DNA from: Bugulina stolonifera
Lineage: Eukaryota > Bryozoa > Gymnolaemata > Cheilostomatida > Bugulidae
DNA length: 64,000 nucleotides
NCBI GenBank assembly: GCA_935421135.1
Contig: OW285191.1
Coordinates: forward strand, 15,693,700-15,757,699
Reading direction: 5' to 3'
The notes below the pieces were generated by a model that saw only the letters and a program-made list of their open reading frames with translations, was not told the DNA's origin and did not search any database. The translations under genes were made by a program, and so were the position numbers. This document shows positions 14,401 to 28,273 of this stretch, one piece after another. Each line of letters opens with the position of its first letter. Position 1 is the first letter of the stretch.

Positions 14401-17008
14401 AGACCATTGCAGACACTGTGCAATCCTTAATTACTGTTACAATGTAAGAGTTTGTTTTGTGCATCTGACAACCCTGCACAGCTACACCTGTTGTCTATTG
14501 GCTGCTTCCACCAATTGTTCACCTGAAATCAGTCTACACAAAACACACGCCCACCACTAATGTAATATCGGTGACAGTAAAGATTACGTTATTGGATAGT
14601 ACACGATGGTGTGTATTACAAAGTGCTATTTAGTACTTGAAGTATACCTTGCTAACTGTTATCCAGTGTTGATATACTTGGATATGTTGGATATTGAAGC
14701 ACCATAACAGACCCAGCAAATAGTCCTCATCAGTTGAAACTTGTGTTCAAGGTTTGCAGGTGCGTGACCAGAGTCTGCAGAAAGCTGGTTATCACACAGA
14801 AATACCAACGGCAACACGATCAGGCAGAAATAGTATATCATACTGATGGTATAGAATTAAGCTTACAATATGTTGGCTTTTATTTTCGGTAGTGTCTTCC
14901 ACTATTCATCAAAGGTGCATTTTCAATATTGTTCCATCAGTGACTCTTTGGCCCAGAAATGACTCTTTGTTTTCCGATCGTACCAACAGGAGCTAAAACC
15001 ACTTGATCGCCAGAACACAAGCCGCATATACATGAATGAAACTGCAAATGAAACGGTTATCGCAAGATGGCATGCATGACGTACAGAGACACGAATAGAA
15101 TGCTATTATTTTCATGGCTAATATTCCACAATGATACTGCATGATAAATAATATATAACCACACCTGAGAAGTTCACTCAAGGAGGAGATCTTATCTAAT
15201 AGCAACTGTTGTACACGCAGGCGACAGAGGGTCACTAATGTTACTGCGGAAAGGAGTGTGGTTGGATGCATCGCACTAAAAAGCTTGATCAGAGCAATAA
15301 AGGGCAGCAGATTCCAGAATCGTAGAAAAGCCGGAAGATGGGAACAACACCATTGAAGTAATTTCGATCAATATTCACCATTTTTAGAAATTCTCAATAC
15401 TGATATGACCTACAATGACTTCACCACCACACAACACAAACAAATACTGCTATAAATTATTGTGTATACTGGATTAATGGACATGCATGTACATAATTAA
15501 CACGATGGAGTACGGCCTTACAGATCTAGATATTCTTGCAAGGGTCGGATAACGTTTAAGCGAAAGAAACCGCTTACCGAAAGACGAAATTCTGCCAATC
15601 CGATATGAACTACAAGTTTCTTTCCCGCCTGTGGAATATACAGTTTAAAAAGAATTACGGTGAAGAGAAATTTGTGCCCAAACTGCGATGACAGACTGTA
15701 TTCGTATACAGAATGTCAACTCAGCCCCAATCATTCACCCAAACAGAACTGAATGACTGCCACCACCCGGCTACTAAAGCAGCCTCGAACACTTTGATAT
15801 AAGATACGAGATGGGAATGACTGAACTTACACCAACAGCAAGGCAAGGAAGTTGAGTTCTTGGAGAGAGTAATTGAAGCAGGATGTAGACCATCAAGTCA
15901 TAAGGCTAAGCGGGAAGCTAGGTTTTGTGAGCTAGCCGCTTAAATAGAGGATTCCGACAGAGCTGCGGATGATATCTAAAATGGCTGCATGAACAACAAA
16001 AATGTGCAGAAATGCTGTAATTTAATGGCCATACTGGACAATAGATGTGCAATTGTGATATACCTTGTCAAACGTTGTGCGGACAAGCTTTACCAGAGAG
16101 GAATTGTAGATTGGGAAGTGGTGTAACAGACTTGCACAGTGGACAGTTGAACCCATCACAGTAACTCTCTTGTGATCATAGAGGTGTGGTCAGTTTCTAA
16201 ATAGAACTTGTTTAAAGAACCAATTCCAACAACACACCATGGCGAGCAGAAGAAAGAGATGAATATAGAGATGCTGCTACAATTAGCTAATTTATATTAT
16301 ATACTCATCTAGTTTTCCAAGGTTCTGCTTGTGGTAAATTCAAGAATTATCGCCTGGAAGAATAGCCCAACCAATTTCACTCCATTCGTAGAAAAAACTC
16401 CCACTTGCCATCACCTTGATGTTTTTGCAGGATAATGAAAGGTAGAAGCTAAAACACTGGCTTATTGCAAAACAAGCAACATACGCTGGAGCTATAATCA
16501 TTTGGTTCACTGGAAATGACTCAGTAATTAACACACTAAATGTATATCATATATAATTAATTGATGAACTAGTATTAGCACACCTGAGCAGAATATTACA
16601 GAGGGACGGAATCTCAAAGGAGAGCGCCGAAGAGAAATATGTGTGGATGGTGAAGGAGATTCTCGAAGCCAAGATACTCCAAATGTTACCGGAAGAGACC
16701 ATTGCAGACCTCAACTACTGTTATATTGTAGGAGTCTACTTTGTACATCTGGTAACCCTGCACGGCTAAACCTGTTGTTTGTTGGCTGCTTCACCAAAAT
16801 ATTCACCTGAAACTAGTGTACACAAAACACATGCCCACCACTAATGTAATATCGGTGACAGTAGAAATAAAGTTATTAGAGAAAAATATGTTGCATATAA
16901 CAAAGTGCTCTAGTATTTGACGTATACCTTGTGACTTGTTATCCAGTGTTGACCTACTTGGATATGGTAGATATTAGAGCACCAAATGGTCCTCATCAGT
17001 AGAAACTT

Positions 17009-17365
17009 GTGTTCAAGGTTTGCACATGCATCACCAGAGTCTGCAGTAAGCTGGTTATCACACAGAAATACCAACGGCAACACGATCAGGCAGAAATAGT
17101 ATATCATACTGATGGTATAGAATTGAGCTTACAATACGTTGGCTTTTATTTTCAAATCTCGTTGTCAACAATGTATAGATTGTACATTTTTTATTTTGTT
17201 TCATCAGTGACCCTTTGGCCCAGAGATGACTCTCTACCGAAAGACGAAATGCTCCCAATCCGCTATGAGCTAAAGTTTTATTCTCGCCTGTTAAATATAC
17301 AGGTAAAAAAGAAAAGCACGGGAAAGATAAATTTGTGCCCAAGCTGTGATGACAGACTGTATTAG
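17009..17365 (+). other. Longest open frame in the tandem array (118 codons), doubtful gene
   Basis: This frame runs from the second landmark into the core. It includes VYHTDGIELSLQYVGFYF, a basic stretch (QVKKKSTGKINL) and CPSCDDRLY just before a TAG inside the core. In the 15676 copy that TAG codon reads TCG and the frame continues for 16 more codons. In other copies the same frame is broken by indels or stops after FYF. One inter-copy length change (CAACGGCAACACG versus CAACGACACG) is exactly 3 nt. The unit may descend from a protein-coding gene, but no domain is recognised and a functional protein is not supported. Confidence 0.25.
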
Positions 17366-20300
17366 CATACAGAATGTCAACTCAGCCCCAATCATTCACC
17401 CAAACAGAACTGAATGACTGCCACCACCCGGCTACTAAAGCAGCCTCGAACACTTTGATACAAGCTATGATATGGGAATGATTGAACTTACACCAGCCAC
17501 AAGAAAAGGAAGTCGAGTTCTTGGACAGGGTAATCAAAACAGGAGCTAGACCATCCAGTCACAATGCTAGGGTCAAGGTCAGGTTTTACAAGTCAGCGGC
17601 TTGAACAGAGGATTCCGACGTGGACAATATCTAAAACTGCTGCATGGACAACAAAAATATGTGAAAATGCTGCGTATTTTATGTAAATATGACTAGCAGA
17701 CAATACCTCTGGTGTACGAGTATATTTGTGAGGTACCTCATCAGATGCTTGGCATTGTAGATTGGGAAGTGGTATTACAGACTTGCACAGTGAACAGTTG
17801 AACCCATCACAGTAGCTCTCTTGTGATTATAAAGGTGTGGTCATTCTCTAAATAGAGCTTGTTTAAAGAACCAAAGCAAATCGCACACAATGGTCAGCAG
17901 AAGAGATTAATACAGAGATGATGTTACTGCAAAACTGAGAGAAATTTTGTATTTAATTATGCTTATCTAGTTTTCCGAGGTGTAAATCCTCTGCTACCAG
18001 GCTTGCCTAATTCTGTTACCTTCACACATTGAAAGAACTCTAGAAAGAACTTGCATTCGCCATCAACTTGGGACCTTTTTTGCAGGATAATGGAAGGTAG
18101 GAGCTGAAACAACTGGATTATCGCAGAGCAAGCGACATGCAAAGTAGTTACATGATCATTGTGTTCACTGTACAGCACTCAGCAATTAACATACTAAATG
18201 TATATTATATAATTGATTGATAAACTAGTATTGGCAAACCTGGGTAAAATATTACAGAGGGTCTGGATCTCTCCAGCGACTATAGATTAGAGAAGTGTGT
18301 CCAAGTCTGTGGATGTTTTTAAAGCCAGCATAAAAGGAAGATACCATTGCTGACAACTTGCAAACCTCGATTACTGTTATATTGTAGGAGTCCACTGTGT
18401 ACATCTGACGACCCTGCACAACTAAACCTGTTATTTGTTGGCTGCTCCCACCAAATGTTCCCCTGCAACTAGTATACACAAAACACACGCCCGCCACTAA
18501 TGTAATATCGGCTACAGTAAAAACAATGTAATTGGATAGAACAATACATTGTGCGTTACAAAGTGCTAAATATTTGAGGTGTACCTTGTGAACTGTTATG
18601 CAGTGTTGACGTACTTGGATATGGTGGATATTAGAACACCATAACAGACCCGGCAAATAGCCCCCATCAGTAGAAACTTGTGTTCAGCGTTTACGTTTAC
18701 AGGTGCGTCACCAGAGTCTGCAGAAAGCTGGTTATGACACAGAAATACCAACGGCAACACGGTCAGGTAGGATTAGTATATCATACTGATGGTATAGAAT
18801 TGAGCTTACAATACGTTGGCTTTTATTTTCCAAGTAGTGTCTTCCACTATTCATCAAAGGTGCATTTTCAATATTGTTCCATCACTGATCATGTGGCCCA
18901 GAAATGACTCTTTGTTTTCCAATGGTACCAACAGGAGCTAAAACCACTTGATCACCAGAACATATACATGAATGTAACTGCAAAGGAAAGGGTTATCGGA
19001 AGATAGCATACACGAAGTACCACGACAGAATAGAATGCTATTATTTTCATGGCTAATATTCCATAATAACACTGCATGATAAATAATATATCCGTACACC
19101 TGAGAAGTCCACTCAAGGAGGAGATTTTATCTAATAGCAACTGTTGTACACTAAACCATGTTACTGCAGAAAGGGTATGGTTGGATGCATCTCACTAAAT
19201 AGCTTGATTAGAGCAATAAAGGGCAGCAGATTCCAGAATCGTAGAAAAGCCAGAAGACGGGAACAACACTGTCGAAGTAATTTCAATCAATATTCACCAT
19301 TACTCAGAAATTCTCAATCCTGTGGTTATTCACCAATACAATGCTGATAAGACCTACAATGAGTCCACCACCACACAACACAAATAGAGTGCATACTGGA
19401 TTAATGGACATACACGTTTAAATGAAGGAAACCGCTTACCAAAAGACGAAATTCTGCCAATACTATACGAACTACCAGTTTCATTCTTGCCTGTTATATA
19501 TACAGTTGAAGAGAGAAGCATGGGGGAAAATAAATTAAATTTGTGCCCAAGCTGCGATGACAGACTGTATTAGCATACAGAATGTCAACTCAGCCTCAAT
19601 CATTCACCCAAATCGAATTGAATGACTGCCACCACCCTGCTACTAAAGCAAGCAGCCTCGAACACTTTGATACAAGCTATGATATGGGAATGATTGAACT
19701 TACACCAATCACAAGAGATGGAAGTTAAGTTCTTAGACAGGGTAATCGAAACAGGAGCTAGACCATCCAGTCACAAGGCTAAGTACAAAGTCAGGTTTTA
19801 CGAATCAGTATCTTGAACAGAGGATTCCAAAAAAGTTGTGGATGATATCTGAAAACGACTGCATGGACAACAAAATGTGCAGAAATGCTGTTTACTTTAT
19901 GTAATTTAACGCCTGTACTAAATAATAGATGTGTATTTTTGATGTACCTTGTCAGACACTGCCCACACATGCTTTACCGGAGAATTGTAGACAACTTGCA
20001 CACCTCAACTACTTTTATATTGTAGGAGTCTATTTTGTACATCTGGTAACCCTGCACGGCTAAACCTGTTATTTGTTGGCTGCTTCACCAAAATATTCAC
20101 CTGAAACCAGTGTACACAAAACACCCGCCCACCACTAATGTAACATCGGTGACAGCAGAAATAATGTTATTAGAGAATAATAATGTTGCATATAACAAAG
20201 TGCTATAGTATTTGAAGCATACCTTGCGACTTGTTATCCATTGTTGATATACTTGGATATGTTGGATATTGAAGCACCACTACAGACCCAGCAAATGGTC

Positions 20301-23300
20301 CTCATCAGTAGAAACTTGTGTTCAGGGTTTGCAGGTGCGTGACCAGAGTCTGCAGAAAGCTGGTTATCACACAGAAATACCAACGACAACACGATCAGGC
20401 AGAAATAGTATATTATACCGATGATATAGAATTGAGCTCACACTATGTTGGCTTTTATTTTCAGGTTCCATCTTCAACAATTTATAAATGGTGCATTTTC
20501 ATTTTTGTTCCATGACTGACCCTTTGGCCAAGAGATGACTCTTTACCGAAAGACGAAATGCTCCCAATCCGACACGAGCTAAAGCTTTACTCTCGCCTGT
20601 TGAATATACAGCTAAAAGGAGAAGCATGGGAAAGATAAATTTGTGCCCAAGCTGTGCTGACAGACTGTATTAGCATACAGAGTGTCAGCTCAGCCCCAGT
20701 CATTCACCCAAATCGAATTGAATGACTGCCACCACCCGGCTACTAAAGCAGCCTCGAACACTTGATACAAGCTATGATATGGGAATGATTGAACTTACAC
20801 CAGCCACAAGAGATGGAAGTTGAGTTCTTGGACAGGGTAATCAAAATAGGATATAGACCATCCAGTCACAAGGCTAAGTACAAAGTCAGGTTTTACGAAT
20901 CAGTATCTTGAACAGAGGATTCCAACCAAGTCGTGGATGAGATCTAAAAATGGCTGCATGGACAACAAAAATATATGTGCAGAAATGCTGTTTACTTTAT
21001 GTTGTTTAATGGCCAAACTAGACAATAGATGTGTATTTGTGATGTACCTTGGCAGATGCTGCGCAGACAGATTGGAAAGTGGTGCAAGACTTGCACAGGG
21101 AACAGTTGACACTATCCCAGCAGCTCGCTTGTGAATATAGAAGTGTGACCAGTTTCCAAATGGAGCTTGTTGAAAGAACCGAGTCAAATAACACATTGTC
21201 AACAGAAGAGATGAACACAGAGATAGTGCTACAATTACACCGGTAGCTGGTAGCTAATTTATTTTAAATACTCATCTAGTTTTCCAAGTTTCTGCTGGAG
21301 GTAATCTCAAGAGTTATCTGCTGCAAAAACAGCCCAACTCTCTTCCCTTTACACATACAGTGTCGTTTCCGCAGGGTAACGGAAGGTAGTAGTAACTAAA
21401 ACGAATGGATTATTGCAAAACACACGACATATAAAGTAGTCACATGATCATTTTGTTCATAGGACAGCACTCTAACTAACATACTAAATGTATACCATAT
21501 AAATAGTCTATAAACTGGTATTGACAAACCTGAGCAGAAAATTGACGAGAAGTGTGTGTAGGGCACAGCAGGTTTTCTAAACCAAGATACTCTAAAATGT
21601 TATTGGGATAGACCATTGCTGACAACTTGCAAACCTCTATTACTTTTATATTGTAGAAGTCCATTTTGCACATCTGTTACATTGTAGAAGTCTATTTTGC
21701 ACATCTGGTAACTCAGCACTGTTACACCTGTTATTTATTGGCCGCTTCAACAAATGTTCCCCTGAAACTAGTCTATACAAAACGCACCCAACACAAATGC
21801 AATTCCGATGACATTTACAGAATAATAATATTGGACCATCCAAGTGTTGAGAATCACAAAGTGCTATAGTGTTTGAGCTATACCTTGCAGATTGTTTTTC
21901 AGTGTCGATATACTTGGGGATGCAGAATATTGGAGAATCATACCAGACCCAGAAAATAGGCCTCACCAGTAGAAACTTGTGTTCAGGGGTTAGGTTACAG
22001 ATGTATGACCAGGTCCTGATTTAGAGTGCCCATTTATTAATGTGTTGCATTAAATTACTTGATCAGAGCAGCAGAGTACCAAGAAAATTAAACGAGTGAG
22101 GCTGGCCCAGAAAGGGTCGAGACCGGATCGACACCATTGGTCATCATATGTATGTTTACCATTGTTTGAGTATTTCCACCTCTGTCTTTTTACTGATACA
22201 GTCCTAACTCGACCTATAACAACTTCACCACCACAAAACACAAACAAATACTGACTGTAAGTTGTTATGAACAATGGATTAATGAATGTACATGTACATA
22301 TTATGGTGGAACACGAGCTTAGGGATATTGATACTCGGACAGCAGTAGAGCTACGGGCAGCAGTAGAGCTACACACGAGCGAAGGAGACCGCTTGCCAAA
22401 AGACAAAATGCTCCATTGGTCGACCTGAACAGTTTCTTTCCCGCCTGTAGAATATACAGTTTAAAAAGAATTACGGTGAAGATAAATTTGTGCCCAAGCT
22501 GTGATGACAGACTGTATTAGCATACAGAGTGTCAACTCAGCCCCAATCATTCACCCAAACAGAACTGAATGACTGCCACCACCCGGCTACTAAAGCAGCC
22601 TCGGACATCATGATACAAGCTATATGAAAGGAATGATTGAACTTACACCAATCACAAGAGATGGAAGTTGAGATCTTAGACAGGGTAATCGAAGCAAGAT
22701 GTCAAGATGTCGACCAACCGGCTAAGCAGAATGTCAGGTCGTACGAACTGGTGGCTTGAATCGAGGATTCCAAGAAAGTTGTGGATGATGTCTAAAACGA
22801 CTGCATGGTGAACAAAACTGTGCACAAATTAAATTTAATTTAAGGAATAATGGCAATGGAAATGGTGAATTCGCGATGTACCTTGCCAGACGCAATGTGG
22901 CCGTGCTTTAGTGGAGAATTCTAGTTTGGGAAGTGTTGCAACGGACCTGCACAGCTAACAGTCGGACCCATCACAATAGCTGCTCTCTTGTGATCATAAA
23001 GGCGTGGTCAGTTTCTAAATAGAGCTTGTTTAAAGCACCAATTCCAACAACACACCATGGTGAGCAGAAGAGATAAATACAGAGATGATGTTACTACAAA
23101 ACTGATAGCTAACCTATTTTAGATATGATAGATCTAGTTTCCCCGTTGCCCCATTCTGTTCCCTTCCCACGTAGAAAGAACTCGCATTAGCCATCAACTT
23201 GAATCAGTTTTTGCAGGATAATGAAAGGTAGTAGCTAAAACGCTGGATTATTGCAAAACACAGGCCTACAAAGTAGTTACAAGATCATTTTGTTCACAGG

Positions 23301-25680
23301 ACAGAGCTCCAATAAACATACTAAATGTATACCATATTATAATTGATAAACTGGTATTGGCACACCTGAGCAGTAAATCGATGAGAAATGTGCGTAGAGG
23401 ATGAAGTTCTCAAAGCCAAGATTTTCCCAAATTTTACCGGAGGAAACCATTGCAGACAATTTGGCACTCCTCAATTACTGTTATATTGTGCAGTCTATTT
23501 TGTACATCTGCTAAACCGACGCAGCCATACCTGTTATTTATTGGCTGCTTCCACAAAATGTTCACCTGAAATTAGTCTACATAAAACACACCAACCACTA
23601 ATGTAATATCGTTTACATTTGCGATTTGTTTTTCAGCGTCAATACACTTGCAGATGTAGGATATTGAAGAGTCATAACATACCCAGCAAATAATTATATT
23701 GGTAAAACAGGTGCATGATCCGATTCAGCAGAAAACTGGTTTATCCAGTAACACGCCACAATCAGGAAACGGTATCAATCAGATTATATAGGAATAAGCT
23801 TACAAAATAGGTTGGCGCTTGTATTTTTAGGCATCGTCTTCAACAATCGATTCATCAATGGTTTGTTCAGTTTTGTTATCATTACCCTTTGTCCCAGATA
23901 TGGCCATTATTGCCTCCTAGTGGTAAATCTGATCCCTCCGTATCAAATTGGATGCTCTTTTGCAGTATAATGGAAGGTTGGGGCTAAAATGACTAGATTA
24001 TTGCAAAACAAACCATAATATACACAGTGGTTATAATATGTTCTATTTCTTTGCTGGACTGCACTAAATAGGTAACATACTACATGATTGTACATTTATA
24101 AATGATAAGATGGTATTGGAACACCTGAGGAAATTTATACAGAGGGAGATCTCTCCAGTTAATGTTGATGAGAAAAGTCTGTGGAGGGCGAAGGAGGTTC
24201 CTAAATTGAATATACTTCAAATGTTGTTGTAAGAAACCATTGCACACAGCTTCTACACCTTACAGTTACATTATAAGTCTATATTCTGTACATGTGGTAA
24301 CCCAGCACTACATCACTCATTATGTGTTGCCAACTTCAATCAAATTTACATCTCTACAGTTATTCACCAATACAATTCTGACAGACCTACAGGATCTTTA
24401 CCACACAACACGAAATAATACTAATCTAAATTATAATTCTGTATAGTGGATTAATGGAAGTAAATGCTCATGAGTAGACTATTGCATTGCAATACACGGG
24501 CAGTAGGCCAACGTTTACCAGGGTGCCACTCACAGTAAATTCACCAATTGTTTGCTGTCAGATTTACCCATCACACACAGAAAGAACTCGTATTTGCTTT
24601 TGATGATGATTTTTGCAAGATAATGGGAGATAGAAGCTAAAACGACTGGACTATTGCAAAACAAACAGCATACACAATAGTTATATAACCATTCTGTTCC
24701 CTGGACAGCACTCATTACATGTACAGTACATATGTGAGAAGCTGAATTTGGCACACCTGATCGGACGAGAACCAAGGGACCAGATTCTCCAGAGGATGAG
24801 AAATGTGTGTAGAGGATGAAGGAAGTTCTCAGAGCCAAGATTCTTCCAAATGTTACCGAAGACAATTTAGCAGAATCACTTTAATCACTGATATATTGTA
24901 GGAGTCTATTTTGTACATCTGACAACCCAGCACGCACACCTGCTATTTATTGGCTGCTTCATCAAATGTTCACCTGAAACTAGTCTACACAAAACCGCAC
25001 CCACCACTAATGTAACATAGGTGAAAGTTACAAACAATGCAATTCGTTTATACGATGTGTTACATATTACAAAGTGCTATGTTTGAGGTATACCTTGTGA
25101 ATTGTTATTCAGTGTTGCTAAACTTGAGTATGTACTGAAGTAGGTAAAAGAGCATCAAGTGGGCCTCTTCAGTAGAAACTTGTGTTCAGGGTTTACAGGT
25201 GCATCCATTCTGCAGGAAGCAAGTTATCACACAGAAATACCAATGACAACAGGGATAGTATAGTATTTCTGCAGAAAGTGGATTATGCAAATACATTTGA
25301 AATACTAGATATGATGCAAATGCAATATCTAGTAATAGCTATTATAATAAAAAGTGATTCTACTAAATTGAAATTGAATGTGATGTCATTCGCTAGATGG
25401 CTTCCACAATTATTTCATTACTTCTAGTCAGTCAACATTTTCACTCCATAAGAACAACATTGTAGAAATGCCTACAAACACATACTAGACCTTGAAGTGG
25501 AAAATGATCTTTTAAGTACAGGTTTTCTGAGAACTTGCTCTTCAAACAATTGCAGACTAGACAGGAGTACCAACAGTCTACTAAAGAATAAATATGGAGT
25601 ATTCATCGCTTTTATTTCAAGTGATCAGAATAAAATTAAAAATCACAGAAAGCAGCATTACTGTAAAGTTTCAATTTGTA

Positions 25681-25790
25681 CCCAAGCTGCTAAGACAAGA
25701 CTACATTAGAATGCAGTGTCAAAGCAACCCCAATCATTCACTCAAACACTATAACTGAATGATCGCCACCACCCGGCAATGCCTCGAACA
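25681..25790 (+). repeat. Array core, copy 10 (right boundary, most diverged)
   Basis: This is the last copy; similarity ends immediately after CCTCGAACA. Its differences tend to preserve pairing. The hairpin arms read CTACAT/ATGCAG instead of CTGTAT/ATACAG, so one U-A pair becomes C-G although one A-C mismatch appears. The second stem reads ATCATTC/GAATGAT, repairing the A-C mismatch seen in most copies. The 3' stem is shortened to GGC-AAT-GCC. Confidence 0.5.
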
Positions 25791-26528
25791 TTGCACTGTA
25801 CAAAAATGAGGATCAAATGTTAAAAGATATAGACTACAAAAGGAGTTACTAGTAACAGTTAACTATGTAAGGTGCATGTGTGTCAGTAAGCAATAACACC
25901 GAAATTCAAAAGAGGTCCAGATGGTTTACGAAGCAAAGATCATACAAGGGCAACATTCGACTTAGCAACTGGAACTGATATTAGTTGAGTGCAATGCATA
26001 GAAGGCAACCAATACTATACCAAGTGTTAAAGACACTGTCAGATTAGTATATTATTATACTGAAGACATCTTGACATGACTTTGCCACTATTGATTAAAC
26101 AATGTGTATTGCTAAATTAGCTGGGGATATTTAATAGCATGTCATATTGCAACTGTTATCAGCTTATGATCTATTGACAGGGAGCCAGCAGTGAGACTAC
26201 AAAGTAAACCCAAATGGCATTACAAGATAGTGAGCAATAGAGAGAAGTAGATAGCTGCACATTGACACTTTCACATACATTCCTTGTGCTTCTGCTAGTT
26301 GGTGCGATAGCCAGGTTAGCAACCACTTGTATTGTTATGGAAAATTGTCCGTTATAGCAATTAAGGAAGGAAGTTGATCAGTCAGTTGGGAGGTTTAAAT
26401 GATAATCCAACAAGGATAGAGCTGAGTGATAACAGACAAGTAGTAGCATAAATCAGACACATTGATGAGTTGGCAAGACTATTAAATTCTATTCTGAGCA
26501 TCAACAGAACAGTAGTAATTGGTGCGAG
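25791..26528. other. Unassigned spacer between the tandem array and the bipartite-element array
   Basis: No exon or repeat ends were recognised. A segment near 26020 (ATACCAAGTGTTAAAGAC) resembles one just after the last bipartite element (near 29757, ATACCAAGTGTTACAAAAC), so the two sides of the bipartite-element array share a short flank. Confidence 0.5.
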
Positions 26529-26566
26529 TTTCCGATCACACTTGAGACAACTCAAGGGACCGTACT
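26529..26566. repeat. Bipartite element 1 (hairpin-insert form)
   Basis: It has TTTCCGATCACAC on the left and GGGACCGTACT on the right. Between them lies a perfect hairpin CTTGAG-ACAA-CTCAAG. It is one of six such elements in 3.2 kb, all in the same orientation. Confidence 0.75.
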
Positions 26567-27198
26567 TTCAGCTGTTGCATACTGGCTAAGAGAAGAGAAA
26601 ACAAGCCAACTAACAACGACGAACTAACAATGACAAAGTAGATAGTGAGGGAAGTTATCAGCTTTGTGTTGAGTACCACTAGTCACCATGGGTGTGGGAG
26701 CTGATGCTAGCCATTCAAATGTACTAGAAAATTGGTCAGAACTGAATATTCTGCAGAAAGCTTGCAGTTGCAAAAACATGCAACAATAAATTTAATAACA
26801 AATAGACACAGGATACACCACAATTAGATATAGCGCCGGTGAGGTAGTGGTCATGGATTTACGTGCCCATAAGCTGTTAGAATGAACTACATATAACAGT
26901 GTCAATACACTCTTGTTATAGACACAGCAAAACAACTAAATGATAACTGTAACCATTACAAGAGTGGGGTATTGATTCAAGCTATCTTGTGACTGAAAAA
27001 ACGCATACAATTGTCTCTGCTAGCGTCAGGTAGTCGGAACCATTGCATTGATCTAAGAAATTCACCACCCAAACTGGTAGGAGAGCAAAGAACAAGAAAG
27101 CAATGAAATAGCTGTTATCTGCAATTGATACTCGGAATATTATCTACAGAGGTATAGCAAAATATAACAATTACGAAAGGTGAGGGGAAGAGCAGAAT

Positions 27199-27225
27199 TT
27201 TCCGATCTCTCATTGGGACCGTACT
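27199..27225. repeat. Bipartite element 2 (short 27-bp form)
   Basis: TTTCCGATCTCTCA is joined through two bases to GGGACCGTACT with no insert. It lies 670 bases from element 1. Confidence 0.75.
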
Positions 27226-27669
27226 AAGATGTGCGCAGTATATGTTATAGTGACACCAAAATGTTCTGGACTAATATTATACAGACATTCAGGCAATGAG
27301 AACAAAGCAGACAGATAGCACTCCGCTACTTTCTACAGCAATAGTGTTATTCAGCCCATCTGTTAGCAGTACGACATGTCAAGTTGGAAACAAACAGCCA
27401 CCATAGAGGGCAGTTCAAACCATATCTACAGAAAATCTTGGGAGGGCGAAACATGCAATCGAAATCTACTGCAGACATTTTTAATTGAATTAACTAACCC
27501 TTAGTAGGCTTACTATACAATGTACCCATGACGGTTGGACAGGACAGTTTTAAAACTGGAAATAGAATACAGCAAAAGCAGTTAAACGCCTAGGAACAAG
27601 AATTGGAACAGTTAATGAACTGATAAGTGAATAAACAAAGAACAGGCAGTATGGTTCAAAGTTAGGACC

Positions 27670-27708
27670 TTCCGATCGCACATTGAGGAATTCTCAAGGG
27701 ACCGTACT
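27670..27708. repeat. Bipartite element 3 (hairpin-insert form)
   Basis: TTCCGATCGCAC on the left and GGGACCGTACT on the right flank an inverted repeat TTGAG-GAATT-CTCAA. It lies 471 bases from element 2. Confidence 0.75.
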
Positions 27709-28246
27709 AAACCAATGTTTATTGTGAGATACGACACATAGCGAAATAATGCAAGTTAGTTTGGTTGTACCAATATACAGGGCAATAGAAGAACAGCGTG
27801 TTACGACGGGCAAGTTGTGAAGGAGGGTTGTTGATGTGTTCAGCCAGCCATAAATTTCACAGAAGAGGAACTTGGCAGCAACGGGACAACACAGTGATGT
27901 TATAGCTGTATTGGAAAGTCGGGGTTGCATGCAAGACAATGAAGTTTGTTCAGTACACATCGGAAAACCTACACAAAATCACAATCAGCTATCTTTCATC
28001 CGATGAAACAAGACAACGCTGAAGTAAATGTAGACCTACAGGATAGTTAGAGAACCACATTAACATTCTAGTATCTTGATGCCCTGTACCCCAGTGAACG
28101 CAATTGGTGATATAGATGGAAGTGTATTACGGGAGCAAAAGCCATCACACGAAGTACTACAATAATGAAGCACTGTTAATTTGATGCAAATTATATTAGA
28201 TGATTGTTGGACAAATGGGTGCGCACGGAGAGAAACTGTGCAGGCC

Positions 28247-28273
28247 TTTCCGATCACACCATGGGACCGTACT
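28247..28273. repeat. Bipartite element 4 (short 27-bp form)
   Basis: TTTCCGATCACACC is followed directly by ATGGGACCGTACT. It lies 577 bases from element 3. Confidence 0.75.

Larger units (their letters stand above)
8311..25790 (+). repeat. Tandem array of about ten diverged 1.1-3.2 kb units
   Basis: Two landmarks recur in the same order and orientation. The first is a ~116-bp core (GCCCAAGCTGTGATGACAGA to CCTCGAACA) starting at 8321, 10031, 11736, 13379, 15676, 17337, 19545, 20645, 22492 and 25681. The second is a segment around CAGAAAGCTGGTTATGACAC near 9730, 11440, 13080, 14770, 17040, 18720, 20350 and, degenerate, near 21990, 23720 and 25200. Core-to-core spacing is 1710, 1705, 1643, 2297, 1661, 2208, 1100, 1847 and 3189 bases. 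The longer units at 14.9-15.6 and 18.9-19.4 kb share an extra ~500-600 bp block containing GGGCAGCAGATTCCAGAATC; part of it recurs near 22.2 kb. Similarity stops at the core on both outer sides. Homologous units carry similar short open frames, but these are interrupted in most copies. Confidence 0.9.

Noticed and set aside
14725..14770. Hammerhead ribozyme on the minus strand of the array (CTGATGAGG)
   Set aside because: The CUGAUGA core box is present in several copies, but no GAAA box or closing stem follows at the right distance.
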